DNA from: Paenibacillus pasadenensis
Lineage (GTDB): Bacteria > Bacillota > Bacilli > Paenibacillales > Paenibacillaceae
Length of the DNA: 64,000 nt
Assembly (NCBI RefSeq): GCF_023715725.1
Contig: NZ_JAMBOT010000012.1
Location: 1-64,000, forward strand
Reading direction: 5' to 3'
This document shows positions 9,169 through 17,673 of this stretch, piece after piece. Both the position numbers and the translations under genes were made by a program. The notes below the pieces were generated by a model, which was not told where the DNA came from, made no database searches, and saw only the letters and a list, made by a program, of their open reading frames with translations. Each line of letters starts with the position of its first letter. Position 1 is the first letter of the stretch.

Positions 9169-9981
9169 ATGAACATTATTCTGCCGGATCCCGATTTCGT
9201 CGACCATACGTATTGGGAAAATAAAACGCAGTTTCAGCTAGCCTCGGACCGTTATGAATATTGGGTATTGTTTGCCGTGGAGAAAGGCGGATTCCGCTTC
9301 AAAATCGGCTCGTTAAGCGGAAGCGCCCAATTTTCTGAAGCGGTATTATGTCCGCCTGGCGTAAAATTTAACCGTGAAGTGCTGGACCCGGTCACATTTC
9401 ATTTTTTGTCGTTCAAGGCGGCCAAAACTTTGAATCGGTCCGACACTATTCCGCTTTCCCCATTGAAGCTGACGTTCAGCGATAAACAGCGTCTGCTCAA
9501 TACTCTCTTCCAGCTGCGCAACTGCGCAGCCGCCAATGCGACCGCTAAGGAAAAAATTTGCCAGAAATGGAGTGCCCATTTGCTTTCCGATCTGCTGATG
9601 CAGTTCGCCTGGGAGAATTCCCAGCCCGCTCATGCGCAGTCGAACCGGGACGACAGCGGCGATCCGCTGCTCCGCACAGCCAGACTAAGAATTGAAGAGA
9701 CCGCGCTCCGCCAGTTAAGTCTCGGTGAGCTGGCCAGCGAGCTTGGCATGTCGCCAGTTCAGCTGACCCGGAGGTTTAAAGCCCGCTACGGGCTGTCTCC
9801 CTCCGCCCTCCAGCAATCGATCCGCCTGCAAAAGGCCCGGACCCTGCTGACGGAAACGTCGTTTACGTTGGAGGAAATCGCCGAGGAATGCGGATACGAA
9901 AGCGGCTTTTATTTGAGCCGGCTATTTAAAAAGCAAGTTGGGACAAGCCCGTCGGAATACCGCAGCCGGTTCCGCATTTAA
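9169..9981 (+). CDS. AraC family transcriptional regulator
   Basis: A 270-residue regulator with a cupin-like N-terminal sensing domain and a C-terminal AraC double helix-turn-helix (about 170-268: LGELASELGMSPVQLTRRFKARYG, then EIAEECGYESGFYLSRLFKKQVG). I prefer the ATG at 9169, preceded by GAGGTG, over an upstream in-frame ATG at 9115 without a ribosome site. It is transcribed away from the FAD oxidoreductase gene, the classic arrangement for a divergent activator. The intergenic region contains several AT-rich -10-like hexamers on both strands. Confidence 0.88.
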   Translation: MNIILPDPDFVDHTYWENKTQFQLASDRYEYWVLFAVEKGGFRFKIGSLSGSAQFSEAVLCPPGVKFNREVLDPVTFHFLSFKAAKTLNRSDTIPLSPLKLTFSDKQRLLNTLFQLRNCAAANATAKEKICQKWSAHLLSDLLMQFAWENSQPAHAQSNRDDSGDPLLRTARLRIEETALRQLSLGELASELGMSPVQLTRRFKARYGLSPSALQQSIRLQKARTLLTETSFTLEEIAEECGYESGFYLSRLFKKQVGTSPSEYRSRFRI

Positions 9982-10044
9982 AAGGTCAGGCGTAAACGCA
10001 GTCGCTACCCTAACAAGGTCAACGCCTTTATTGGCTGCGCTCAT

Positions 10045-10085
10045 GAAAAAGCCCGCTGCGTCCTGAGGACGAGCGGGCTCTTGCC
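10045..10085. terminator. Bidirectional terminator between araC-type gene and tatA
   Basis: The hairpin AGCCCGCT.CGTCC-TGA-GGACG.AGCGGGCT (10050-10079) has a TTTTTC tract on the minus side and a weaker T-rich tail on the plus side. It ends the tatA unit and probably also the AraC gene transcript. Confidence 0.8.
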
Positions 10086-10111
10086 TTTATTCGCGGCTGC
10101 CGTCAAAACTT

Positions 10112-10291
10112 CTATTTCTCGGCTGCCTTCTCTTCTTTATGGTCGCTAACAAGCTCTTTGGCGGAGGACTTGAATTCATGTAGCGTTCTTCCTACGGCTC
10201 TTCCCAGCTCTGGCAGCTTAGATGGTCCAAATACGATCAGGACAACAATCAAAATCATGACAAGTCCGGGGAATCCGATATTTTGCAGCAT
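10112..10291 (-). CDS. tatA: Sec-independent protein translocase subunit TatA
   Basis: A 59-residue Tat pore component. It shows the N-terminal membrane helix (MLQNIGFPGLVMILIVVLIV), the FGPSKLPELGRAVGR hinge and amphipathic helix, and a charged tail ending in KEEKAAEK. The ATG at 10291 has AGGAG 8 bases upstream. It lies 42 bases after the Rid gene and is the last gene of a unit led by a Tat-signal oxidase. The matching tatC is on the other side of the divergent promoter, so the translocase appears dedicated to this locus. Confidence 0.96.
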   Translation of the reverse strand: MLQNIGFPGLVMILIVVLIVFGPSKLPELGRAVGRTLHEFKSSAKELVSDHKEEKAAEK

Positions 10292-10333
10292 GCGCCTCAC
10301 TCCTATGTGTTTATTTCCGCCTCACCCGCCGCA

Positions 10334-10891
10334 TTAGTCCTGGTTATGGAGCTGCGGGTAGACCGCTACCGCCTCAATCTCGATCAGCCAATCCGAGTTG
10401 ACGAGTCCCGCCACGCCAACGGTAGAGCGTGCCGTTTTAACCGGATTGGTTTTTGTGTTGAAGAACTGGGCATAGGCGTCAAACCAGCCCGTGTAATCGA
10501 TTTTATTGTCCTTGGCGGGATCGGCCACTAAATAAACCCGCAAATACACAACATCCTTCATTGTGAGTCCTTGTTCCTTAAGCTGCTTCTCAATTTCCTT
10601 TAATATACCGATGCCTTGCGTTTTGGTATCTCCATACCGCTCATAGAGCGTTTTGCCTTCTTTGTTCAGCATCGGCGGAACGGTTCCGCTCGTATGAAAC
10701 GTTGCCGCCCCTTCTGGAATGGCCACCGCGCTGGATATGGAAGAGGACGGGCTTCCGTAAAATTCAGCCTCATGCACCGGCTCAAGCGGCAGCTTGTTCG
10801 GCTTGTCCGACCCTGCGGCGTATACGCTTGCCCCGACAAAGCAGGATGCGACTAAAAGCGCCGGCACCCATTTTTTCAAAGATATTTTCAT
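10334..10891 (-). CDS. Exported RidA/YjgF-family protein
   Basis: A 185-residue Rid protein with a Sec-type signal peptide (KKWVPALLVASCFVGASVYAA). Cytosolic RidA hydrolyses reactive imines/enamines to ketones and ammonia. The catalytic arginine (Arg105 in E. coli RidA) corresponds to Arg155 in TARST, and the conserved IEIEA motif is at 170-174, so it is probably active. It lies 18 bases after the flavin amine oxidase gene, and imines are the direct products of such oxidases. An exported enzyme pair acting in sequence is a reasonable inference. The N-terminal half before the Rid fold is longer than usual. Confidence 0.88.
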   Translation of the reverse strand: MKISLKKWVPALLVASCFVGASVYAAGSDKPNKLPLEPVHEAEFYGSPSSSISSAVAIPEGAATFHTSGTVPPMLNKEGKTLYERYGDTKTQGIGILKEIEKQLKEQGLTMKDVVYLRVYLVADPAKDNKIDYTGWFDAYAQFFNTKTNPVKTARSTVGVAGLVNSDWLIEIEAVAVYPQLHNQD

Positions 10892-10909
10892 TTTGAATGC
10901 GCCTCCTCG

Positions 10910-12514
10910 TTACGCCTTTAATACGCGTTCATGAATGTCCGCTACAACCTGCCTAGCCGATTCGATGCCGCCAGCCATCCAACCGGTCAAATAACTTAAA
11001 TGTTCACCAGCCAAATAAATTCTGCGATCCGGCTTACAGAGCGTCGGATAGTACGTTTTACGGGCATCTTGGGAATAGGACGCCCAGCCGCCTAAATTGT
11101 ATTTGATTTTTTTCCAGTCGACCGAAAAAGAAGCTTCGAACTCCTTGTAATATTGAGGATGGATTTTGGCTCCCTGCTTCAGCGCGTAATCTTCGCGTTC
11201 CTTGAAGGTCATCGCCCCCAGCTTGTCGGCGTTGGAGCCGAACGTATAGTAGCCAAGCAGCAGTCCTTTTTTGCCGAAATATTCGGTAGGCGGATAATAA
11301 ATGGAGGAGATATCCATATTCGTCAGCGTATTGCCGCCGTAAATCTGGTCGTCCTCTTCCCAAAATCTGCGGCTGAACTGCATGCCGATTTTGCCGGCCG
11401 AGGCGTAGTTGACGCTTCGGATCGCTTGACTCATTGCAGGCGAAAAGTCTGCCGGAATATCTTTGAGCACCGGGAGCGGAATGGTGCAGATGCAATAGTC
11501 TGCGGTAAGCTCTAACGTCTGGCCTGTCTGCATATTTGTATACACAACCCGAACGCCAGAATCCGACTGCCGAATCTCTTTCACCTCGGAGTGATGTTTG
11601 ATCCGATTGCCGAGCCGCTTCTCAAAAGCACTCGAAATTGCATCCATGCCACCGACCGGATGGAACATCATCATCTGTTGGTCATACCCGTACTCGCTGC
11701 TGAAATAATTGCCCAGGCCGGAGTTGAGAATTGCCTTCAAATCAAACGGATCTCGAATTACCCCGGCATCGAGACGCCCTCCCGGCTCATCCTTGTACCC
11801 GCCGCGTGAAGAGCCTTTGTAAAACAGATCAGCGTCGAGATCACCTTCGGTTCTCAAATATTGGACAAGCTTTTCCTTTTCCTCCGGCGTAATTGGCAGG
11901 TCCAGCGCCTTTTGGTTGACGGCCTTGGCCAGCATCTCCGATATGTAACCTCTGACATCGGCTTTAGCCGCGCGCTTTCGGATTTTTTGTCCGGAAAGCG
12001 TGCCTACGTTTTCGTTGTAATAATAGGCGTTGTCATTGACGTTGTTGAACGGCTCAAGCTGAACGCCGAATTTGCGGCAGTAATCCAGCGTCGCATGGAA
12101 CTGCGGAATCCGCATCGGCCCCGCGTTCAGATAAAGTCCGGGAGCGAAGCGGGCAACCTGTTTGGCACTGCCGGTTTCGGCGATGGTTGTGCCCCGGCGC
12201 ACCGACCAGATTCGTCCGCCGGAGCGTGCCCTCGCCTCCAGAATTGTACAATCATAACCCGCTTCTCCGAGCTCATAAGCGGCTGTCATACCGGCAATGC
12301 CTGCGCCAAGAATAATGATTTTTTTGCCGTTGCGTCCAGCCAAAGACAGGTCGCTTTTCCCCGGAGGCGTGTAGCTGGATGCTTTAATTGTGTCGGGTGA
12401 AAGCAGCCCCATCGTTCCCATCACACTCATCAAAGCTGCCGATCCGCCGATTTTCCCGACTGTCGTCAGAAATTTTCTGCGGCTCATGTCCTGCGGCTGA
12501 TTCTGATTGTGCAT
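10910..12514 (-). CDS. Tat-exported flavin amine oxidase
   Basis: A 534-residue flavoenzyme of the monoamine/L-amino-acid oxidase family. The Tat motif SRRKFL is at residues 11-16, followed by a hydrophobic stretch; the FAD-binding GAGIAG is at 70-75, then ARARSGGRIW, and the C-terminal FAD motif IYLAGEHLSYLTGWMAGGIESAR. It would oxidise an amine or amino acid outside the membrane, giving an imine, ammonia and peroxide. The start at 12514 has AAAGGAGAGG upstream. It heads a unit with the Rid gene and tatA, and shares a 294-base divergent region with a TnrA-like regulator gene. B. subtilis YobN is a plausible relative. The substrate is unknown. Confidence 0.92.
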   Translation of the reverse strand: MHNQNQPQDMSRRKFLTTVGKIGGSAALMSVMGTMGLLSPDTIKASSYTPPGKSDLSLAGRNGKKIIILGAGIAGMTAAYELGEAGYDCTILEARARSGGRIWSVRRGTTIAETGSAKQVARFAPGLYLNAGPMRIPQFHATLDYCRKFGVQLEPFNNVNDNAYYYNENVGTLSGQKIRKRAAKADVRGYISEMLAKAVNQKALDLPITPEEKEKLVQYLRTEGDLDADLFYKGSSRGGYKDEPGGRLDAGVIRDPFDLKAILNSGLGNYFSSEYGYDQQMMMFHPVGGMDAISSAFEKRLGNRIKHHSEVKEIRQSDSGVRVVYTNMQTGQTLELTADYCICTIPLPVLKDIPADFSPAMSQAIRSVNYASAGKIGMQFSRRFWEEDDQIYGGNTLTNMDISSIYYPPTEYFGKKGLLLGYYTFGSNADKLGAMTFKEREDYALKQGAKIHPQYYKEFEASFSVDWKKIKYNLGGWASYSQDARKTYYPTLCKPDRRIYLAGEHLSYLTGWMAGGIESARQVVADIHERVLKA

Positions 12515-12586
12515 GCTGCAACCTCTCCTTTGCCGTGATTTACAAAGCAAAAGTAACACATGCCCTTCCTTGACGTCTTTATTTCA

Positions 12587-12608
12587 TGTAACTAAATGTG
12601 ACATTATA
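12587..12608. promoter_or_regulatory. Perfect TnrA/GlnR-type box with overlapping promoter
   Basis: TGTAACTAAATGTGACA (12587-12603) matches the nitrogen-regulator consensus TGTNA-N7-TNACA exactly. On the minus strand TATAAT (12603-12608) touches its edge, which suits repression of the amine oxidase unit. On the plus strand a TATAAG (12633-12638) with a poor -35 puts the box centre near -50, the usual place for TnrA activation of the regulator gene. The site and motif are seen; the regulatory signs are inferred. Confidence 0.65.
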
Positions 12609-12808
12609 GTTTTTTATCGATTTCGAATTTCCTATAAGTTAGTCCAAAACACATATTTTTTTTGCTATTATGAATCTTTCGACTCCATATCAGATGAGCC
12701 CAAAGTCATATATACAGATAATATTGCAATGCGTAGTATAAAAAACATGCCGCAGATATAACATCCAAACAAATCACCTAACATCAATTCAGAACTGGAG
12801 GTCGTAAT

Positions 12809-13030
12809 ATGGAAAAAAAAGTAATGAGTATGGGGACCGTCCGTGAACTGACCGGATTAACTGCCCGGCAAATTCGTTACTATGAACAACGACAGCTTAT
12901 CTTTCCGCTGCGAACTCCAGGCGGCATGCGGCGCTATTCTTTTTCGGACGTTGAAAGAATCAAAACCATTCATCAAAAGCTTCAGGATGGATTTCAAACG
13001 GTGGAGCTCAGGAAAATGGGGCAACTGTAA
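12809..13030 (+). CDS. Short TnrA/GlnR-like MerR family regulator
   Basis: A 73-residue DNA-binding protein. Residues 8-52 (MGTVRELTGLTARQIRYYEQ..LIFPLRT..GMRRYSF) closely follow the recognition region of TnrA and GlnR, which bind TGTNA-N7-TNACA, and such a box lies 206 bases upstream. TnrA and GlnR are about 110-135 residues long and end in a tail that senses glutamine synthetase. Here the protein stops right after the winged-helix domain, and the other frames downstream also close quickly, so it is probably short by nature. It may sense nothing itself or compete with full-length TnrA/GlnR. A GGAGG site precedes the ATG. tatC follows by 61 bases. Confidence 0.85.
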   Translation: MEKKVMSMGTVRELTGLTARQIRYYEQRQLIFPLRTPGGMRRYSFSDVERIKTIHQKLQDGFQTVELRKMGQL

Positions 13031-13091
13031 ACAGCTGTTTGTATAAATAGTCCATGTACGATAAATCGTTACTGTGAAAGCAGGTGCTCAA

Positions 13092-13856
13092 ATGGAATTT
13101 GACAGCAGCATGCCGCTAATGGAACATTTCAAGGAACTGCGCAAACGGCTCCTCCGCATCTTTATCATGGTTGCCTTATCGACAGGAGGAGGACTGTTCG
13201 TCTCCCCAATTATTCTTAATCATCTCAAAACGATTCCTCCCGCTTCCGAAATCAGCTGGAATGTGTTCTCGCCATGGGACGGATTGCGAATGTACATGAA
13301 TATCGCTCTCCTTTTTGCCGCAGCTGTTACACTGCCGTACATCATGTATCAAATTTGGCAATTCGTAAAATCGGGACTCAGCCGTACCGAACAAAAGCTG
13401 GCTCTCCGCTATATCCCCTATACCGTTCTATGTTTTGCCATCGGCCTCTCCTTCGCCTATTATGTTGTCTTCCCGATGAGCTATTCCTTCACCGTAACTA
13501 TTTCCCGGAAGCTTGAGTTGGTGGAAACCTACGGGATCTCTCAATATTTAGGCTTTATGATGAATATTATATTGCCGGTGTCGCTGGCGTTCGAGCTCCC
13601 CGTCGTAGTTATGTTCCTCACCACAATCGGCATTTTGACCCCGCAAAGACTGCGCCGGATGCGCCGATACGCCTATCTGGTTTTGGTCATCGTTTCCGCC
13701 CTCATCTCACCGCCGGATTTTGTTTCTCATTTTATGGTGTTCATTCCGCTCATTGTGCTGTATGAAATCAGCGTTTGGTTGTCCGGAGTCGTATTCCGAC
13801 AACGTGCGGAACGTCAAGAAGCGGCACTGGGCACAGCCGGAAGCATCGAATATTAA
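13092..13856 (+). CDS. tatC: Sec-independent protein translocase subunit TatC
   Basis: A 254-residue membrane protein, the receptor that recognises twin-arginine signals. The N-terminal MPLMEHFKELRKRLL and six membrane segments are typical, as is FELPVVVMFLTTIGILTP near the fourth. The ATG at 13092 (MEFDSS) is preferred to a GTG at 13074 because an AGCAGGTG site precedes it. With tatA on the opposite side of the divergent region it completes a minimal TatAC translocase next to its probable cargo, the amine oxidase. Confidence 0.96.
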   Translation: MEFDSSMPLMEHFKELRKRLLRIFIMVALSTGGGLFVSPIILNHLKTIPPASEISWNVFSPWDGLRMYMNIALLFAAAVTLPYIMYQIWQFVKSGLSRTEQKLALRYIPYTVLCFAIGLSFAYYVVFPMSYSFTVTISRKLELVETYGISQYLGFMMNIILPVSLAFELPVVVMFLTTIGILTPQRLRRMRRYAYLVLVIVSALISPPDFVSHFMVFIPLIVLYEISVWLSGVVFRQRAERQEAALGTAGSIEY

Positions 13857-13866
13857 TGTGCAGCAT

Positions 13867-13921
13867 AAAAAGGCAGACGGCGCCGAATTCACCGGAGTGA
13901 ATTCAGAACGCGCGTCTGCCT
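13867..13921 (-). terminator. Terminator of ppnP
   Basis: Outer stem AGGCAGACG/CGTCTGCCT (13871-13921) with an inner GAATTCAC-CGGA-GTGAATTC hairpin and a T-run on the minus strand. It lies between the convergent tatC and ppnP genes and may also stop tatC transcripts. Confidence 0.75.
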
Positions 13922-13980
13922 GTGAATGATGACCAATCATTGCTCCACGATGGCTTAACAGCGGCTTAACGGGCTTTTGG

Positions 13981-14298
13981 CTATTCTTGAATGTAGCTGC
14001 AGCAGTAGTCCGTTACGCTGTTAATGACCAGCTTGAACTTAGCGTTTGCCGGAACGGTAAACTCGCCTTCGCCTTGAATGACGATCCATTCCTCGCTGCC
14101 CGGCAGCTGCACCTTCAAATCGCCGGCAAGAATTTCCATAATTTCTTTTGTATCAGTGCCGAATTCATATTCGCCCGGGAGCATGATGCCGAGCGTTTTT
14201 TTGGTGCCATCCGGAAAAATAACCGTGCGGCTCGTAACTTTACCGTCGAAGTAAACATTGGCTTTTTTGACTGCGGTGACGTTCTCGAATTGGGACAT
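13981..14298 (-). CDS. ppnP: Pyrimidine/purine nucleoside phosphorylase (PpnP, DUF1255)
   Basis: A 105-residue small cupin whose sequence (NVYFDGKVTSRTV, IMLPGEYEFGT, EIMEILAGDLKVQLPG, EFTVPANAKFKL) matches E. coli YaiE/PpnP along its whole length. PpnP cleaves a broad range of nucleosides with phosphate. The C-terminal DYCCSYIQE replaces the usual DYLCEY.. form. It is monocistronic, with its own terminator downstream. Confidence 0.92.
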   Translation of the reverse strand: MSQFENVTAVKKANVYFDGKVTSRTVIFPDGTKKTLGIMLPGEYEFGTDTKEIMEILAGDLKVQLPGSEEWIVIQGEGEFTVPANAKFKLVINSVTDYCCSYIQE

Positions 14299-14400
14299 AA
14301 ATCTTCAGTTCTCCTTCTGGTTGGGGTTAACCGGCGTTGCTCTGGCGCTCGCCGCTCCTGCGTTCTTTACCGCTTTAGCATATCATACTATTCTGCTCAG

Positions 14401-14434
14401 AAAAAGCCGGAAAAGGCTAGGCCTTTTCCGGCTG
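14401..14434 (-). terminator. Terminator of transketolase gene
   Basis: Near-perfect hairpin AGCCGGAAAAGGC-TA-GCCTTTTCCGGCT followed by TTTTTC on the minus strand, 30 bases beyond the tkt stop. Confidence 0.9.
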
Positions 14435-14463
14435 GATCAGTCACATCGGTTACGCAGAGCGTG

Positions 14464-16482
14464 TTACAGCAGCTCCTTCACCTTTGCCACAACGTTTTCA
14501 ACTGTGAAGCCGTATTCCTTGATGACGCGGTCGCCAGGAGCGGATGCGCCGAACGTATCGATGCCGAGCACCGCGCCGCCGTCACCTGTGTAACGGTGCC
14601 AGCCGAACGGATGCGCCATCTCAATCGCCAGACGGGCTTTAACTTCCGGCAGCAGGACGGAATCGCGGTATGCTTTGTCCTGTTTGTCGAACAGATCCCA
14701 GCTTGGCATGCTGATGACGCGAGCTTGAATGCCCTCTTCAGCCAGCGCTTTTTGAGCCGCTACAGCCAATTGAACCTCGGAGCCAGTAGCCAGCAGTTGA
14801 ACCTGCGGCTTGCCGCTTGCTGCTTCGGAGACAACGTAAGCGCCGCGTTTGATGCCTTCGCGTGCTTTTTCCGCCGTTCCTTCGAGAATCGGCAGATTTT
14901 GACGAGTCAATACGAGAGCAACCGGGTTTTTCTTGTTCTCCAGCGAGTATGCCCATGCCGCGGACGTTTCGTTGCCGTCAGCCGGACGGATAACCGTCAG
15001 GTTCGGGATCACGCGGATGCTGGCAAGCTGCTCGATCGGCTCATGCGTAGGGCCGTCTTCGCCAACCGCGATGCTGTCATGCGTGAGCACATACGTTACC
15101 GGCAGGCCCATCAGAGCTGCCAGGCGCACAGCCGGACGCAGGTAGTCGGTGAATACAAAGAACGTTCCGCCGAATACTTTCATGCCTTGGTGCAGCGCCA
15201 TGCCGTTCATCGCCGCTGCCATGCCGAACTCGCGAATTCCGTAGTAGATGTTGCGGCCGGCATAACTGCCCGCTTTATATACGTCGATACCCTTCAGATG
15301 GGTCATCGTGGAGCTTTCCAGGTCGGCGGAGCCGCCGGCAAGCGCCGGCACGTTAGGCGCCAGGCCGTTCAACGCGTTGCCGGATGCAACCCGAGTCGAT
15401 ACCGGTTTGTCTTCCGTGGAGTATACCGGCAGCTTGGAGTCCCAGCCTTCAGGCAGGTCGCCGCTTACCGATTGTTTGAATTGAAGCGCAAGCTCCGGAT
15501 AAGCCTGCTCGTATTTTGCGAACAGCTCGTCCCAAGCCGCATTGGCCTGTTCGCCTTTTTGCTTCACTTCTGCAAAGTTAGCGCGAACTTCGTCCGGCAC
15601 GAAGAATGGCTCTTCAGAAGCCCACTCATAGAACTTCTTGGTCAATACCGTTTCTTCTGCGCCAAGCGGGCTGCCGTGCGGTCCAGCATGGCCGCCTTTG
15701 CCGCCTTTGTTTGGGCTGCCGTAGCCGATCACCGTTTTCACTTCGATCAGCGTCGGTTTGCCTGTTTCGGCTTGCGCCTTGGCGATTGCATCAGCCAGCG
15801 CCGTAAGATCGTTGCCGTCCTCTACGCGCAGCACCTGCCAGCCGTAACCTTCGAAACGTTTTTCTACGCTTTCGGAGAAGCTCAGATTGAGCTCGCCGTC
15901 CAGGGAAATATCATTGGAATCGTACAGCATGATCAGCTTGCCGAGTCCAAGATGTCCAGCCATGGAAGCCGCTTCGTTGGAAATACCCTCGGAAAGATCG
16001 CCGTCTCCGCAAATAACATAGGTGAAGTGGTTGATCAGCTCATGATTGTCTTTGTTGTAAACGGCCCCCAGATGAGCCTCTGCCATTGCCATGCCGACTG
16101 CCATACCGACACCTTGTCCGAGCGGACCGGTCGTAGCGTCAACGCCAGCCGTGTGGCCGAATTCCGGATGTCCAGGCGTTTTGGAGCCCCATTGGCGGAA
16201 GCTTTTCAGATCGTCGATGGACAGATCGTAACCGGAAAGATGCAGCAGGCTGTAAAGCAGCATCGAGCCGTGGCCTGCGGACAGCACAAAGCGGTCGCGG
16301 TTAATCCAGGTCGGATTAGCCGGATTGTGCGTCATCGATTTGGCGAACAGCTGGTAGCCCATAGGAGCTGCTCCCATCGGCATGCCGGGATGGCCGGATT
16401 TTGCTTTTTCGACTGCGTCGATGGAAAGCGTGCGGATCGTTGTTACGGATAGCTGGTCAATCGTAGCTTGGGTAATAGCCAT
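14464..16482 (-). CDS. tkt: Transketolase
   Basis: A 672-residue full-length transketolase, moving two-carbon units between sugar phosphates in the non-oxidative pentose phosphate pathway with thiamine diphosphate. The thiamine-binding region GDGDLSEGISNEAASMAGHLGL is near residues 155-175, GPLGQGVGMAVGMA near 115, and the C-terminal sugar-phosphate segments (TGSEVQLAV, GIDTFGASAP) are intact. A GGAGGAGA ribosome site precedes the ATG. It is monocistronic, flanked by terminators on both sides. Transaldolase of the same pathway is encoded 15 kb away. Confidence 0.97.
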   Translation of the reverse strand: MAITQATIDQLSVTTIRTLSIDAVEKAKSGHPGMPMGAAPMGYQLFAKSMTHNPANPTWINRDRFVLSAGHGSMLLYSLLHLSGYDLSIDDLKSFRQWGSKTPGHPEFGHTAGVDATTGPLGQGVGMAVGMAMAEAHLGAVYNKDNHELINHFTYVICGDGDLSEGISNEAASMAGHLGLGKLIMLYDSNDISLDGELNLSFSESVEKRFEGYGWQVLRVEDGNDLTALADAIAKAQAETGKPTLIEVKTVIGYGSPNKGGKGGHAGPHGSPLGAEETVLTKKFYEWASEEPFFVPDEVRANFAEVKQKGEQANAAWDELFAKYEQAYPELALQFKQSVSGDLPEGWDSKLPVYSTEDKPVSTRVASGNALNGLAPNVPALAGGSADLESSTMTHLKGIDVYKAGSYAGRNIYYGIREFGMAAAMNGMALHQGMKVFGGTFFVFTDYLRPAVRLAALMGLPVTYVLTHDSIAVGEDGPTHEPIEQLASIRVIPNLTVIRPADGNETSAAWAYSLENKKNPVALVLTRQNLPILEGTAEKAREGIKRGAYVVSEAASGKPQVQLLATGSEVQLAVAAQKALAEEGIQARVISMPSWDLFDKQDKAYRDSVLLPEVKARLAIEMAHPFGWHRYTGDGGAVLGIDTFGASAPGDRVIKEYGFTVENVVAKVKELL

Positions 16483-16565
16483 AGTTCATTCTCCTCCAGT
16501 TTTGGCGGTTCGTATGCTAGTTGCAGGATGCGCCGCTAAGCCGTTAGGGGCAGAAGTGCTCATGC

Positions 16566-16606
16566 GTAAAAAGCCCACAAACTGTACCAGAAAGGTACAG
16601 TTTGTG
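16566..16606 (-). terminator. Terminator of purU
   Basis: A perfect 13-base stem CACAAACTGTACC/GGTACAGTTTGTG (16576-16606) followed on the minus strand by GGCTTTTTACG. It separates purU from tkt. Confidence 0.85.
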
Positions 16607-16724
16607 CAGATTGCGGTTTAATACGGCCTGTGCGCCGCCTTGCACTATGAGAAACATTGTACCATTCCGAATTTGGCATTGCCATTAGGCAGCGCCGGAC
16701 TCAGCATGAAGGTTTCATGAATGG

Positions 16725-17624
16725 TTAACCGTGGAAAACGACCGTTTTGTTCTGATGAACAAGAATGCGGTCCTCGGCATGCCATTTGACAGCGCGGGCG
16801 AGAACAACACGTTCAATGGTACGGCCGATCCGCTTCAGGCTTGGAACGTCGTCGCGGTGACTTACCCGCTGCACGTCCTGCTCAATAATCGGTCCTCCGT
16901 CAAGCTCCTCGGTGACGTAGTGGGCCGTAGCGCCGATAATTTTGACGCCGCGGTTGTATGCTTGCGCGTACGGCTTGCCGCCTACAAACGCCGGAAGGAA
17001 GGAGTGATGGATGTTAATAATACGGTTCGGGAACTGCTCGATTACTTTTGGCGATACAATTTGCATATAACGGGCCAGAACGATCAAATCGGCGTTGCGG
17101 CCGATCGTTTCCAGCTGCTTGCGTTCCGCTTCCGCTTTTGTTTCCGGCGTAACCGGAATATGATGATAGGGAATTCCGAACGACTCCACAAGCACGCGCA
17201 TGTCGGGATGATTGCTAATAACCATAGCAATTTCGACGTCCAGATCGCCTGCCTGCCACTGCCATAACAGCTCAAGCAGACAATGGTCCTCTTTGGAGAC
17301 AAAAATGGCAAGGCGTTTCTTGCGGCTGGCACGGAACGTATGCCACTTCATCTCAAAGCGGTCGGCTACGCGGGTAAAGTCCTCCTGCAAAACAGGAAGC
17401 TGCTTGTCCATATCGGCAAGGTCAAATTCAAAGCGGATGAAAAACATTCCGCCTTCCGGGTCCATCGTATATTGGTCGGATTGCACAATATTCGCGCCGT
17501 GCTCATACAGGAACTGAGAAACTGCGGCAACGATGCCCGGACGATCCGGACAGGAGATAAGCATCCGTGCCCGGCCGGAGTTCGCTTCGGAACCGGCCTG
17601 GGATGATTGATAGGAGTGAGGCAT
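16725..17624 (-). CDS. purU: Formyltetrahydrofolate deformylase
   Basis: A 299-residue enzyme that releases formate from 10-formyl-tetrahydrofolate, feeding purine synthesis and balancing one-carbon units. An N-terminal ACT domain (about 18-95, ISCPDRPGIVAAVSQFLYEHGANIV) is followed by the formyltransferase fold with the catalytic block NIHHSFLPAFVGGKPYAQAY and ...ATAHYVTEELDGGPIIEQDV. Length and order match PurU fully. It lies between tkt and nfo on the same strand. Confidence 0.96.
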   Translation of the reverse strand: MPHSYQSSQAGSEANSGRARMLISCPDRPGIVAAVSQFLYEHGANIVQSDQYTMDPEGGMFFIRFEFDLADMDKQLPVLQEDFTRVADRFEMKWHTFRASRKKRLAIFVSKEDHCLLELLWQWQAGDLDVEIAMVISNHPDMRVLVESFGIPYHHIPVTPETKAEAERKQLETIGRNADLIVLARYMQIVSPKVIEQFPNRIINIHHSFLPAFVGGKPYAQAYNRGVKIIGATAHYVTEELDGGPIIEQDVQRVSHRDDVPSLKRIGRTIERVVLARAVKWHAEDRILVHQNKTVVFHG

Positions 17625-17673
17625 AAGAATTGGGTCTTCCTTCCATGAAAAATTAAAGTAGGATCGGCTCTGC

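Noticed and set aside
12514..12559. Upstream in-frame start for the amine oxidase at 12559
   Set aside because: It lacks a ribosome site, and it would bury the Tat signal behind extra charged residues; the ATG at 12514 has AAAGGAGAGG.
13987..16452. A very long open frame opposite transketolase and ppnP
   Set aside because: It lies antisense to two well-conserved enzymes, its translation has no recognisable domain, and it arises from codon bias.
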